NCBI RefSeq assembly: GCF_030272615.1
Contig: NC_081412.1
Span: 25,450,501 to 25,514,500, forward strand
Length of the DNA stretch: 64,000 bases
DNA from: Cryptomeria japonica
Lineage: Eukaryota > Streptophyta > Pinopsida > Cupressales > Cupressaceae
Direction: 5' to 3'
Shown here: positions 1 through 10,690 of the stretch, one piece after another
Numbering within the stretch: the stretch's first letter is position 1
Layout of the letters: each line of letters starts with the position of its first letter
The notes under the pieces: model-generated
The model's database searches: none
Seen by the model: only the letters and a program-made list of their open reading frames with translations
Told to the model about the DNA's origin: nothing
Position numbers and translations under genes: made by a program

Positions 1-2
1 AG

Positions 3-782
3 GTGTTGAAGACCTTTGGCATGGAAGATAACAAACCGGTTGGTACACCAATGGTGACCGGTTGTAAATTATCCAAAGAAGATGACTCGGCCTTGGTTGA
101 TGAGAAGGAATACCGATCAATGATTGGTAAGTTGCATTATGTAGTGCATAGCGGACCGGATATTGCACATGTAGTTGGCATTACTGCAAAGTTCCAGAAA
201 AGCCCAAGAGAATCCCACTTGGTTGCAGTCAAGTGAATTCTTAGATATCTAAAGGGAATTGTTGACTATGGATTGTGGTATTCATATAGCAATGATTTCA
301 ACTTGAAAGTATTCATAGATGTTGATTGGGCTAGTAATGTGGATGACCGGAAGAGCGCAACCAGTGGTGCATTCTTTCTTGGTGGTAGACTAGTCTCATG
401 GATGAGTAAGAAGAAGAGTTGTATCTCTCAGTCTACAGCAGAAGCGGAGTATGTTGCAGCTTTCATGAAATGCACTCAAACAATCTGGATGAAGCATATA
501 CTAAATGGCTTCAAAGTTCCTGTATCTAAACCGGTAAGCATATTTTGTGATAACACAAGTGCTATCAATATTTCCAAGAGTCTGGTTTTGTATTCTAGAA
601 CCAAGCACTTTGAGCTTAAGTATCATTTCTTGAGGGAAAAGGTTCAAAACAAAGAGATTGCACTGGAACATGTTTCCAGCAAGGAGCAGTTAGCAGACAT
701 ATTCACCAAGCCTCTACCAAAGGCTACATTTACCTACTTAAGAGGTGAATTAGGGATGTTGCCCCTTCAGGAGGTAAACTAA
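3..782 (+). pseudogene. Ty1-copia pol C-terminus: RT tail and RNase H
   Basis: This is the C-terminal part of a copia polyprotein that copies element RNA into DNA and removes the RNA strand. Seen: the RT-to-RNase H connector (KLHYVVHSGPDIAHVVG), then RNase H motifs VDWASNVDDRKSATSG, AEAEYVAA, FCDNTSAINISKS, RTKHFELKYHFLREK and the usual C-terminal LADIFTKPL. One in-frame TGA at 234-236 interrupts it where the family normally has Arg before ILRYLKG. CGA to TGA is the change expected from loss of a methylated CpG, an inference. Otherwise the frame is open to TAA at 780-782. The start is cut by the window edge. Confidence 0.93.
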
Positions 783-1024
783 GGTATGTGCTCCACATCA
801 GTCAGGTATTGCATTGTCAAATCTTTTCAAGATTCATGTGTTCAAGGATGCTACTCCTCAGGGGGAGCAGCATAATGGATCAGGGAAGCTTGTGCCTCCC
901 CTTTGGCATTTTTGTCAAAGGGGGAGAAGATATGAAGAGGAGAAGATATCTGCAAAAATTGCGAGAGAAGATGTGAAGCAGAGAGGCATCTTTGTATATT
1001 GCCATCAATGCCAAAGGGGGAGAT

Positions 1025-2519
1025 TATTGGCATTATGTGAACCGGTAGTATGAAGACATGATGACATTGTATGTTGTCATTCATGTCAATATGTTGAAGA
1101 GTGAATCAGTATATTGAAGTTTGCAATTGGCAAGAGAACCGATATGATTGTGAACCGGCATATGTGCTAAAGTGAAGTGGTATGTTTGCTCAAAGTGAAC
1201 CGGTATGTTGGTATGGGAACCGGTACATGAAAGCTTTGTATGACTACCGATTGGTAGTCTCAACTTTAGGGTTTCTGGTTGGTGTGTTCTAAGCGTATGT
1301 GACTCAACTGATGACATTGTGTGATGAGTTAGCATTGTAACAAAGAACCGATCATGTTTCCACGTCAACCTTGTGCGCGTGAAGGATCTTGCATGAATGA
1401 GATTGCTCCTATCTACCTCGGGAATGTGCTAAGTCTGTAAACGGTGAAAACGCGTGATGGGTTATCAGCCGTCATGAATGCGGTGGAGAATGAACGATGG
1501 AGAATGTCTTGAGATCGGTTCAAGACTGTTGCATTTAATGCAATATGCTCAGCAGTCAAGATCGAACCGTTTGAATTGCTTAACCAAAAAAAAGAGTTTA
1601 GGGTTTAGGGTTTATGCTACTGACCTATCTGTTTCCTATAAGGTTGATGGTGTGTTTCTTTCTGAGTTTGTTGGCAAATGTTGTGTGTGTATCTAAGTGC
1701 AGAGATATGCGATTCTTGTCAGACTGAATAAGAGGATTGATACCTGCAGAGTGTGAGTGCAGAAGGAGAAGAGGAACTAAAGCGGATTTGCATTGGCATT
1801 GAGTGTTGTTACCAGATCATTGCAATACCTGTTGATCTCTAACTACCTCAATAGTTTGAAAATCCCTTAACAGGGTAGCTTTAACCAGCTTGTTGTAAAT
1901 CCTTTAACAAGGTGACTCAAATTCATTGAGTTATTCAAATCCTCTAACAAGGTAACCTCTAACAGGGTTTAAGCCTTAACCGGGTATTTAGCCATCCCTT
2001 AATCGGGTGATCCCTAGTAGGATCGGTTCCTAACATAACCTATTGTAATAAGTCTTTAACCAGACTAGGCTCCTAACAGAGTGGACTTCTAAAGAGTTCA
2101 AAACAGCTTGTGGGTATTCATCCCCACCATGGTTTTTCCCAGTTGGGTTTCCACGTGAAAAATCTGTGTGTCATGTGTGGTGTTTTTCATGTGATGGTTT
2201 AAGTGATTTGTGTCTGAAGGTAAATCGTGTTGAATTAGTTGTTATTATATTTCTGATGATAGATTACCTGTTCATGCATAAGGGTGAAATGGAAGTGTAG
2301 TATTAAGTTGAGTGGAAAGCTAAGTGATTAACCAGTTAATGCTTGTCACAGTCATTCTTAGATTTACTGGTTGTACTCTGTTTCAGACCGGTGTTACTAT
2401 GTGCCAGTCATTTGCAGTGTCTATTGTCTAACCAGTTTTAGGAAAGTTTTTTTGACTGTACTGATTCACCACCCCCTCTCAGTACCGGTCTGGTACTAAT
2501 TGTTCATCATTATTCAACA
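1025..2519 (+). repeat. Copia 3' LTR
   Basis: It begins after the purine run at 1013-1022 with TATTGG (usual TGTTGG with a G to A change) and ends with CAACA at 2515-2519, about 1.5 kb. The first half has several AACCGGT-type words. A telomere-like run (TTTAGGG repeated, 1597-1614) and a 13-unit hairpin array (1864-2099) lie inside. A pyrimidine-rich ACCCCCTCTCAGT segment precedes the end, as in many plant copia LTRs. No 5' partner is in the window, so the right end is set by motif only. Confidence 0.75.
1864..2099 (+). repeat. Tandem array of 13 small hairpins in copia LTR
   Basis: Consecutive units have a short stem, a loop close to YTAACA or TTAACC, and the complementary stem. Examples: CCCT/AGGG (1864-1875), AGCT/AGCT (1877-1890), CCTT/AAGG (1901-1912), ACTCAA/TTGAGT (1915-1931), GATCC/GGATC (2009-2024), GGTT/AACC (2025-2040), AGTCT/AGACT (2051-2066), CTC/GAG (2070-2081), GGACT/AGTTC with one G-T pair (2083-2099). 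Stems differ but the two arms change together. Function unknown. Confidence 0.8.
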
Positions 2520-2599
2520 TACATTACAAACATCATAAAGCCAACACAAATCACTCTTGCTTCTCTTTGTAACTCATCACTTTGGGTAGGTTAACTAGC

Positions 2600-3760
2600 T
2601 AGTTTTTGAAAGAATATCCTTACATTTTCATATGAAAATATATAGAGAGTGTCTTGCTCGCAAAAATCACATTTCTCTTTCTTCTCCGCCCAACATATAA
2701 ATGCATGATGTCCCACTTTTCCACAGTGATTTTTTTTTGCATCACTTCTTCTTCTATTGCTTCAATCTCTTCATGTACCTCCTCTATAATTAAATTGTCT
2801 ATTGTCGCCGTGAAAAATTTGTTGTTAATTATTCAAAATGCAGTAGGAATTTTGGTTATCTTGGCATTGTGGGATTTAGTATCCATCATTGCTTTTCTTA
2901 TCCACATCATAGTTGTGATTATGACAATATTGATTTCCTCCATTTTAGATTAGAGGTTTTTCTTCAGACAATCTTTTGTTAGATGTATATTTCATTCTTG
3001 ATAAATAACATAGCACATAGAATTGGGTCATACTAATTTCATTGTAGCTAGTGTCTTATTTGATATGTCCTTGGGGAATTCATTTTGGATACGCCCTTAC
3101 CTATTGCAGTATGTATACCAAATTTTCTTAGGCTTTTTAGGTTCACCGACCTTGTTTACTTCTTGTACTACTAATTTATGTACTTTTAGTTGTAAATCTT
3201 CGAGGATTTTATAATTCCTATCTTTCTTCAGTCTTCTCCATGTTTGAGCTTCAATCTGGTATGCCATGGCAATCGAATAAACATATTTGTTAGGTACTTC
3301 CATCCAATCTTGCTCAAATATCTCTATGTAATACGTGTATGAACTATTCTATTTTCTATTTTTCACTTAAAGGTTCCTCCAATTTTCTATATACTTCCTT
3401 AAATTTCTTGTTATAGCTTTGAACCGATTAATTGTCTCCTTGTGTTAAGTTTTGCATCCTACTAACACTTTCAGTTGGAATTTCTAGGGTGCCAAAGTTT
3501 GCTAAAAATTCTCTTTTTTTACTACATCCCAAGTGACTGAGTGTTGAGGATAGTTCTTCATGTACCACTCCAATTCTTCTTTTCTCAATTACCTAATGAA
3601 GTCCAACGGTCTATCATTATTTGCATATTTGCCCAATCACTCTCATACAGACTCCAAAATAAATACATGCTCTAAAGCTTTAGTAGTATCAAGTCAAGAT
3701 ATGAAAAAGAAGAAAGCATTCATGAGGTACAGAGTGCAGAGATCTTAAGGATAGTAAAAA
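2600..3760 (-). pseudogene. Degraded retroelement gag
   Basis: Read on the minus strand, this stretch gives broken pieces of a gag-like nucleocapsid protein. One is a 68-residue open segment (3303-3097) rich in Lys and Glu that ends WYTYCNR, like the first half of a zinc knuckle. Further on is a segment with CGKVGHHAFIC, a CCHC knuckle lacking its first Cys, followed by a Cys-containing tail. Many stops and frameshifts separate them. A hydrophobic + strand ORF at 2654-2953 is the antisense shadow. No LTR or pol could be tied to it, so the family is not assigned. Confidence 0.5.
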
Positions 3761-4162
3761 TTGATAAGGATCGTGCAAATCAAAACATCAGAGTAGGAAT
3801 AGGTTAAAAAATGTGAAATTTTGCCTCGGTTTGTACTAAGGATCTCGGTAAACCAATCTCGATAGGAGAGAAGGATGAGTATGAGAAATACAACAAACAG
3901 AGGTACATAGTTGGCATTGCAGAAATATTATGCGCATATTGCAGGAAGATATCGAGGACAATATTCAATCGAGAGGAATTGGACCGGTCTCATCGATTCC
4001 ATAATTGTGGCCCAGTAGTTTCACAATTGATCATTATAAAAAGGCCATTGTGTTTGTAGAGAGGAGGCATGTGATATTCAACTAAGTGTCGCATAAATGG
4101 TTCATCATTTCAGTCTAAGTTGCATGTGTAGAGAGGAAAGTTTTCAAATGTAGTGCAGGAAG

Positions 4163-4687
4163 TTGTTTCATACTGATGATAGGGCAGGAGATGCGGTATG
4201 GAGACTGGTGACCTCCATCTTGGGAGGTGATAGACATTGGTGTGATGGTTTCATCTACGAAGTCGTGCTCTGCCCAATGGTCGATGTTTTGGATTCAAAG
4301 GAGGCATGTATCCAAAAGGTAGATGGGTTTATTCACTCTATGGATGGGCAGGTCGTTGCTAACGAAATCTTGAACCTAGATTTAAGCAGTTGGGTAAGCC
4401 TATTGGGTCTTTATTTCAACTCAAGCAATTACATCTCATCAGATTCAGAAGAGGACCCAGACGATGAGGAAGAGGAGCATGTCCAAGAAAAGACAGAGAA
4501 GGAAAGAAAGAAAACCCTGATAGAAGATACATGGGAGGTGTACCGAATTGGGGTCATCAACAAAACTTTAGCCCCCTTCCAAAGGATGCTAGATGCGGAA
4601 GATGGTTGGCTTTTGGCGGCTTCTGCGATGAAAGTAGTAAAAATTGGTAATTGTCTAGCTATCATTCTTGAAGCCCTTGTGAATTAA
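4163..4687 (+). CDS. Hypothetical acidic protein, 174 aa
   Basis: I do not recognise this ORF. Residues 1-90 are mixed, with Trp at 13, 26 and 77. Residues 92-125 are a strongly acidic then basic low-complexity stretch (SDSEEDPDDEEEEH, then KTEKERKKT). The last 50 residues are again mixed and could be helical. No signal peptide or membrane segment is evident. A TATA-like TATAAAAA lies about 125 bp upstream (4036-4043). It is the longest non-transposon-like ORF outside RCA, but it lies among retroelement debris and could be a piece of one. Codon use and lack of introns do not settle the matter. Confidence 0.3.
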   Translation: MFHTDDRAGDAVWRLVTSILGGDRHWCDGFIYEVVLCPMVDVLDSKEACIQKVDGFIHSMDGQVVANEILNLDLSSWVSLLGLYFNSSNYISSDSEEDPDDEEEEHVQEKTEKERKKTLIEDTWEVYRIGVINKTLAPFQRMLDAEDGWLLAASAMKVVKIGNCLAIILEALVN

Positions 4688-6733
4688 TGTTATATTTCAG
4701 AGGAATTATGCATGCTAGTATGTCTATTAGGTCTAGTATATTGATGATGGGAATGTGATGGGATGGGGTTTGGGATAGACTAGCCTAGTCTATGCCCTTA
4801 GATCTTTTCCTTGGATCACCAAGTGTACTAACCACACCCTAGGGTCTCTAGGACTCCCCCTGCTTGTGGAATCTCCTGACCTTACCCAATCTACCCACCA
4901 ACAACTTGAATTTTTGCTCCTAAGGTCTCACCTACTCATGAGATCCAAAGAACCCTTACTTAGGTTAATAAGGGTTTGGCTTGTTCCACACCTTCTGAGG
5001 TCCTGGCAAGGATAGGATAGGTCTTGGACATGGTTATCCATGCATTTATGTGCCCCCAAGAGGTTTTCAACTTCTAACTCCTTACCGATTTCACTATTTT
5101 GACTTTTACCTACAAAATAGGGCTATAAGGATTGTGCCCAATTAGGCCTCCTACCCAAACTTTTAGGGCTCCCTCTTGAAAATGATGCATATGCTTGTGA
5201 AACTTCCCAAAAGACCTACTATTCATTTGGCAAGGGCTCAAGGATTTTTCTATTTTTGGGCCTCCAAGTGTCCGTACACTGCCCTAGGTGGATTTTAAGG
5301 GTTTTAAAGAGGGTTTTTAGGCCTGCCAGGGTCACAGTGTAGGTTTAATGTTCTTGCCACATTTTCTAGATTGGTGGAATCTCCTCCTTCACACAAATGG
5401 TGCTCCACTCACCCCTCTACAAGTCCTCCAAAGGGTGGCTCCTCCTCTATCCTTCCTTGCTCTACAAGACCTCTATAAATTAACCCTTCCTAGTCGGACA
5501 CTGTCCAATCTCACCTAGGAGTGGGTCTTTAGTTGGCCTCCCTACATCTTCAAGGGCCCTGCTTGCTTTGAAGTATTATAAAAGGTCTGCACTCTCATTC
5601 CCCATGGTTTCATGGTGATTCCACAATGGGGAATGGAGTTATGAACCCATTGACACAAACCAGTCCAAAACTGGACAGTGAGAAGCAAGTTTACAAAATA
5701 TTTACAAACACACACAACCTACAAAACAAAACCTAATCTAAATGCTCACAGTGGAAGTAAATACACCATACAAGACACTCAACAAAATTTTGCTCAAAAA
5801 TCAATCCATTAATGATCTTTTCTTACTCCATTTGTGCCAACTGGCAACAAAATTGCAGTCACAGTCAGGTCACTTTGCTTTTTGTCATACAACAACTGAC
5901 ATCCAACCCATTGTCTTAGGTTTGCAACTACTTATACTACCCTCTCCTTGATCTATGTGCCCATATTAGGGTTGTCCATGCTAAACTTAAATATTTTGAC
6001 CACTAGGTGGAAAAGTTGCTTGACAATTTTGAAAAGTTGTCATGCAACTTTTGAGCAACTTTCTCAATGTTGCTTTTCTTGACTCCTAGGCCCACATTGG
6101 GCTATCCTAAGGACACCACCATGCTAAGAAAGGACCCTAAACACCTCAAAGGAACACATACCCTCTAATTTCAAGAAAAACTCAACTTTGACTTATGACC
6201 CTAAGACCTCAACTAGAACCTAAACTAGACCCAATGAGCACATGGCTCTTATTGTATATACAATGGATTCTTAAAGAAGCAAGAACATAATCAAAATCAA
6301 ATGGTGGGAGCCCTTTGAAGGGTGCTCCTGCACCAAAATGTAAGGAAAGAGGTCCTTTTTAGGATTATTCCTGATATGATGTATGGGAGCTTCAACAAGA
6401 CTTAAGGGTTTTCTTCAACATTTTATTGTTAAGGTTCAACTTCCATATTTTGTTAGCATGATCAAGGTTAATCTAGCTGTCGATAATCATGATCTTCATA
6501 GATAATCTAGTTGTCGATAGCATGGCATAAAGTTCCCTTGCAGTAGGTCCAAAACTCATATGTAAAATTCAATATTATCAATATTAAATCAATAATGTGC
6601 AACCCCAAAATGAAAATTCATATGCAAAATTCATATGAAGTAGAGCGCCCTAACCTTTTAGTTGTTAAATTGCGCAAAATGTTGTCAAAGTTGGAATGTG
6701 TTGCCACAGTGAAGCTCGAATGTTGGGTTGGGT
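4688..6733. other. Non-coding stretch, nothing recognised
   Basis: No ORF over about 70 codons and no domain on either strand. The DNA is moderately CT-rich with many CCCTA/CCTCC words and reads like old LTR or untranslated retroelement sequence, but I could pair no ends. A TATAAAA run is at 5577-5583 with no gene after it. Confidence 0.4.
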
Positions 6734-7220
6734 GGGAGTGATAGAGCTCTGCTTTTCATAGGCAGGTAGTTTGATTTAGGATTGGGTGGAGGAGATCGCA
6801 CGCAGGGAGTGATAGAGCTCTGCTTGCGCAGGATTGTAGCTTTCGGTTAAAATGAAATGCAGTGTTTCTTTTTTTTGAAGTAATGCCCGTTGTCATCGAA
6901 ATTTTGACGAACGCGAGCACTTTAAAAAAAAAAAATTCATTCCTAATTCCTTCTCCGTCGAAACAAAATGTGAAATTATCATCGAAATTCTGACGAATTC
7001 GGGCATTTTTTCAAAAAAACATCAAATTTGGTCACAATATACCTTCTCCATCAGAATTCTAGACCAAATGTATTAGTGTAGGAATTCTGACGAACACTGG
7101 GCAATTTTTGAAAAAAAAACAAATCAATCCGACAAAGCAAAAGAAATCCCATAGATCGCCGGAAATGCTCATCGGAATTTGAGGCCAAATGTATCAGTGT
7201 AATGAAAGAGAGATCACGCC
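6734..7220. repeat. Short direct repeats and degenerate ~85-100 bp repeats
   Basis: A 21-bp word beginning GGGAGTGATAGAGCTC occurs at 6734-6754 and 6805-6825. From about 6890 to 7200 a diverged unit recurs: a TCGAAATTYTGACGAA core followed by GGGC or GAGC and an A-rich or T-rich run. In the later copies it is joined to CCAAATGTATYAGTGTA (about 7065 and 7185). Copies have drifted, so unit boundaries are approximate. Confidence 0.55.
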
Positions 7221-7798
7221 ATCTGGAAATCCTAACTATAAGTTGAGTCAAGTTGTCTCATGTTGACCATGTCTTTCGTCAACCTATCATGTTAGGTAAC
7301 CCTAATCTGGTCTGCATAGGAGTTTAGGGTTTCACGACTCTAGTTGTGGATTGATATTCCAAGTAAATTTATTATTATTTTAATTATGAAATTTAATAGT
7401 TTCTATCGCTCATGCATTAATATAATTTATACATGTTTATAATAATATATGTACATATTATATACATATACTCGCATATATAAGTACTTATATGTATGTA
7501 TCTAGGACATTAATGAATACATACATATAAGTGCTTGTATAGAGAGATATGCATATAATATATATGTATATAAATATAAATATTAATTCACACCCCTTTT
7601 ATCTTTTAATATCGTTATTAAATATTTTGACCAATCTTTTGGTATGGTCTTTTATAAAATTCATTGTCGAGTGCAAGTCCAATGTAATTTTTCAAGCACC
7701 GAATAATTCCTTTTGGTTTGGGTGTAAAAACCTTATGTAGAATGGTGGTATGTATATAAATAATTTTGGAGGCAAACATTAGTGCGTGTTCAGCTCGA

Positions 7799-7948
7799 TG
7801 TATGTATGTAATTATGTATATACATATTTACATAGACACACACACACATAGACATACATAGATACATACATATATACATACATATGTATATATATGTATA
7901 TGTATATATATGTATATGTACATATGTACATATGTACATATGTACATA

Positions 7949-8000
<52 letters not shown>

Positions 8001-8406
8001 CATATATATACATATATACATATACATATATACATATATATACATACATATGTATATACATATATACATATGTATATACATATATACATATGTATGTATA
8101 TATATAGATATATATATATATATACATATATATAGATATGTACATATATATAGATATGTACATATATATAGATATGTACATATATATAGATATGTACATA
8201 TATATAGATATACATATGTATATACCTATATATCCATGTATATACATATATATATATATACATATATACATATATGTACATATATACATATATTTACATA
8301 TATATATATATACATGTATGTACATATGTATATACATGTATATACATGTGTATACATATATGTATATACATGTATATGCATATATGCATATATGCATCTA
8401 TACATC

Positions 8407-8454
<48 letters not shown>

Positions 8455-8724
8455 CATCTATATACATGTATGTATATATGTACATATGTGTATGTATATA
8501 CATACATACATATATACATATATATACATCTATATACATGTATGTACATATGTGTATATATACATATATATATGTATATATGTGTATATATGTATATACA
8601 TATATATGTATGTATATGTGTATGTATATATGTATGTATATATGTATATATTTATATATATATATATACATATATACATGTATATATATATATATATATA
8701 TATCTACATATATACATGTATATA

Positions 8725-8755
<31 letters not shown>

Positions 8756-8847
8756 CTACATATATACATGTATACATACATATATACATGTATATATACA
8801 TATATACATGTATATATGTAGATATATATATGTACATATACATATAC

Positions 8848-8895
<48 letters not shown>

Positions 8896-9078
8896 ATGTA
8901 TATGCATATACATATACATATACATATATATATATATATGCATATACATATGTACATATGTATATATGTATATACATATATATGTATGTATGTATATGTG
9001 TATGTGTGTGTGTATGTATATATGTATGTATATATGTATATGTATATATGTGTGTGTATATATATGTATGTATATATA

Positions 9079-9114
<36 letters not shown>

Positions 9115-9127
9115 TGCATGTATATAT
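7799..9127. repeat. 1.3 kb compound microsatellite of alternating pyrimidine-purine
   Basis: Almost the whole stretch is built of TA, TG and CA steps (TATACA, TATGTA, CACACA). It includes a CA run at about 8411-8445, four copies of an 18-bp unit containing GATATGTACATATATA at about 8130-8205, a duplicated segment (about 8447-8490 and 8519-8555), and TATG repeats at the right end. Long ORFs on both strands here are artefacts: TAA, TAG and TGA each contain two adjacent purines and cannot occur in strictly alternating DNA. Confidence 0.97.
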
Positions 9128-10131
9128 CATTGGACATAAAATAAGGAGAAATGTTTTGAGTTTGAACCATCATAGTGGCAAGACATTAACACGACATGCT
9201 TCTCATGTGATTTGAAATTCATTCAAATTAATAGGAAATGAAGTCGAAATGTTTTGAAGAAATTCTTCTACAAGATTCTAAAGCAGAAGAAGGCATTTTT
9301 GGTGTGACCATTATCTTCTCCTGGAAGAAAAGGGCATGGAAATGGACATTGATTATTTGTTAATGAAATTTGTAGAAATGCAAATGAAATTAGGGAGAAA
9401 TTGCATAAATTGTCTTTTATCGTGAGTTATATAGTTTTAATTTTCCTGGAAGTGGGACATTACTTTGGGTTTGGTTTGCAAAAATATAGGAGCTCTGCAA
9501 ATACTATCACATACTTCCTTCCAATATAGTGGTGACAATTCTGGAAAAATAATACACCAAGTAGAAGCACAGGAGGCGCACAAAGGTTGAAGAGTTGCAC
9601 AAAGAGTCTTAATCTAGTTATTCCTCCTCTAATTGCCAGGTCATGTCATTTCTTCCAAGCCTAATAAGGCATTACAAAGACATACTTTCTTTCTGAGGTT
9701 TTCTAATATGAAAGGAAAGTCGATAAGGAGTATGCTAATTCTATTTGACTGAGGATTAAGTATTTTTATAAAAAATGTTGATGACATTCCTTCTTTCTAA
9801 GTTGAGTAAAGGAAGAATATGTTATTTAGAAGAATTTTACAGTATGCAGTTCATTATATAGGTATGTGGTGTTTATATTCTTAGAATGTCCTTACATTTT
9901 TCATATCTCGACTTCCAATTAAGAAAGGAAGAAATTCGATGCTATGGGTATGTAGTATTTGTTCTTGTCTTATTGTTGCTCGTTAGAATGATTCTCCTTT
10001 TCAAACTGTTAAATGTTCTTTTCGAACTACAATAGAGTTTAGTTATAATTTGTTATTAGCAAAGATTCAAAAGAAATAAGGGTCTATGTAGTCTTATCTG
10101 AAGGAAAAATACCTGCAAGGGTCTATATATA
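9128..10131. other. Non-coding flank, nothing recognised
   Basis: AT-rich unique-looking sequence without ORFs or repeats that I can identify. It ends in a short TATATATA run that is the left target site of the copia element starting at 10132. Confidence 0.4.
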
Positions 10132-10464
10132 TGAAGTTGAGAAATACAACTTTAGAGATCCCAAGAACACCTGCAAGTAAAATACTTGTCACAAGAGAAG
10201 AAAGGAGGCAAAAAAGCAATAATGGCTTTGAAGAAAAAAGATTATTATTCAGAGAGGGAATGAAATAAAAAGTACAATACAATCCTTATAAAAGGAGAAT
10301 ATGCAACCCTAAAGAAACCCTAAAGGAATAAAGTGTATTTAATAATTAGAATAATTATTAAATACCTACCATATTATTAAATGCCTAAGTTTAGCTTAAG
10401 CGTAGAGGATAATAGACTAATAATTAAATAAATAATTATTAGCTAATACATGATAATTCTAACA
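10132..10464 (-). repeat. Copia LTR, left copy (element's 3' LTR)
   Basis: It starts TGAAGTTGAG and ends TTCTAACA on the plus strand, and is homologous to 16133-16465. Compared with that copy it carries about 20 extra bases near 10366-10385 and lacks a short GTTGTGCAACCC insertion. A TTTTATAAGG TATA-like box is on the minus strand at about 10288. Confidence 0.92.
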
Positions 10465-10690
10465 CCCCCCCTTAAGATGAACTTAGGGAGTAGCTAAAAA
10501 AATAAATGCATGAAGCAAAAATTCAACTACATGATGAAGGCAAATTTGGGTGCCGACAACAAAGCCTAATGAGGAACCCAATCACAACCAAATCTCTATG
10601 AATTGGAGAAATAGAGAAAACCACGTGGGAGAAAACTCCTCTCCAAAAAGAGATGGAAAAAGCATGCTAGAAAAAACATGAAGGAAGGAA

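Larger units (their letters stand above)
1..2519 (+). mobile_element. Ty1-copia retrotransposon, 3' part (truncated by window start)
   Basis: The end of the reverse transcriptase/RNase H polyprotein is followed by a polypurine tract (1013-1022) and a 3' LTR (1025-2519). The order pol, polypurine tract, LTR on the + strand is that of an autonomous copia element; its 5' half lies outside the window. A second purine run at 913-928 precedes the tract used here. The coding part has a single stop, so the copy looks younger than most others in the window. Confidence 0.9.

Noticed and set aside
1597-1614. Interstitial telomere repeat (TTTAGGG)n
   Set aside because: Only about two and a half units, within an LTR; short telo-box-like words are common in plant promoters.
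1864-2099. Hairpin array considered as a CRISPR-like array
   Set aside because: Units are contiguous, stems are not conserved repeats, there are no unique spacers, and the host is a plant LTR.
2654-2953. Hydrophobic + strand ORF resembling a membrane protein
   Set aside because: It is antisense to a gag remnant whose knuckle motifs are readable on the other strand.
7884-9215. Very long ORFs on both strands (up to 416 codons) rich in Tyr, Ile, His, Met
   Set aside because: They exist only because alternating pyrimidine-purine DNA cannot contain stop codons; the sequence is a microsatellite.
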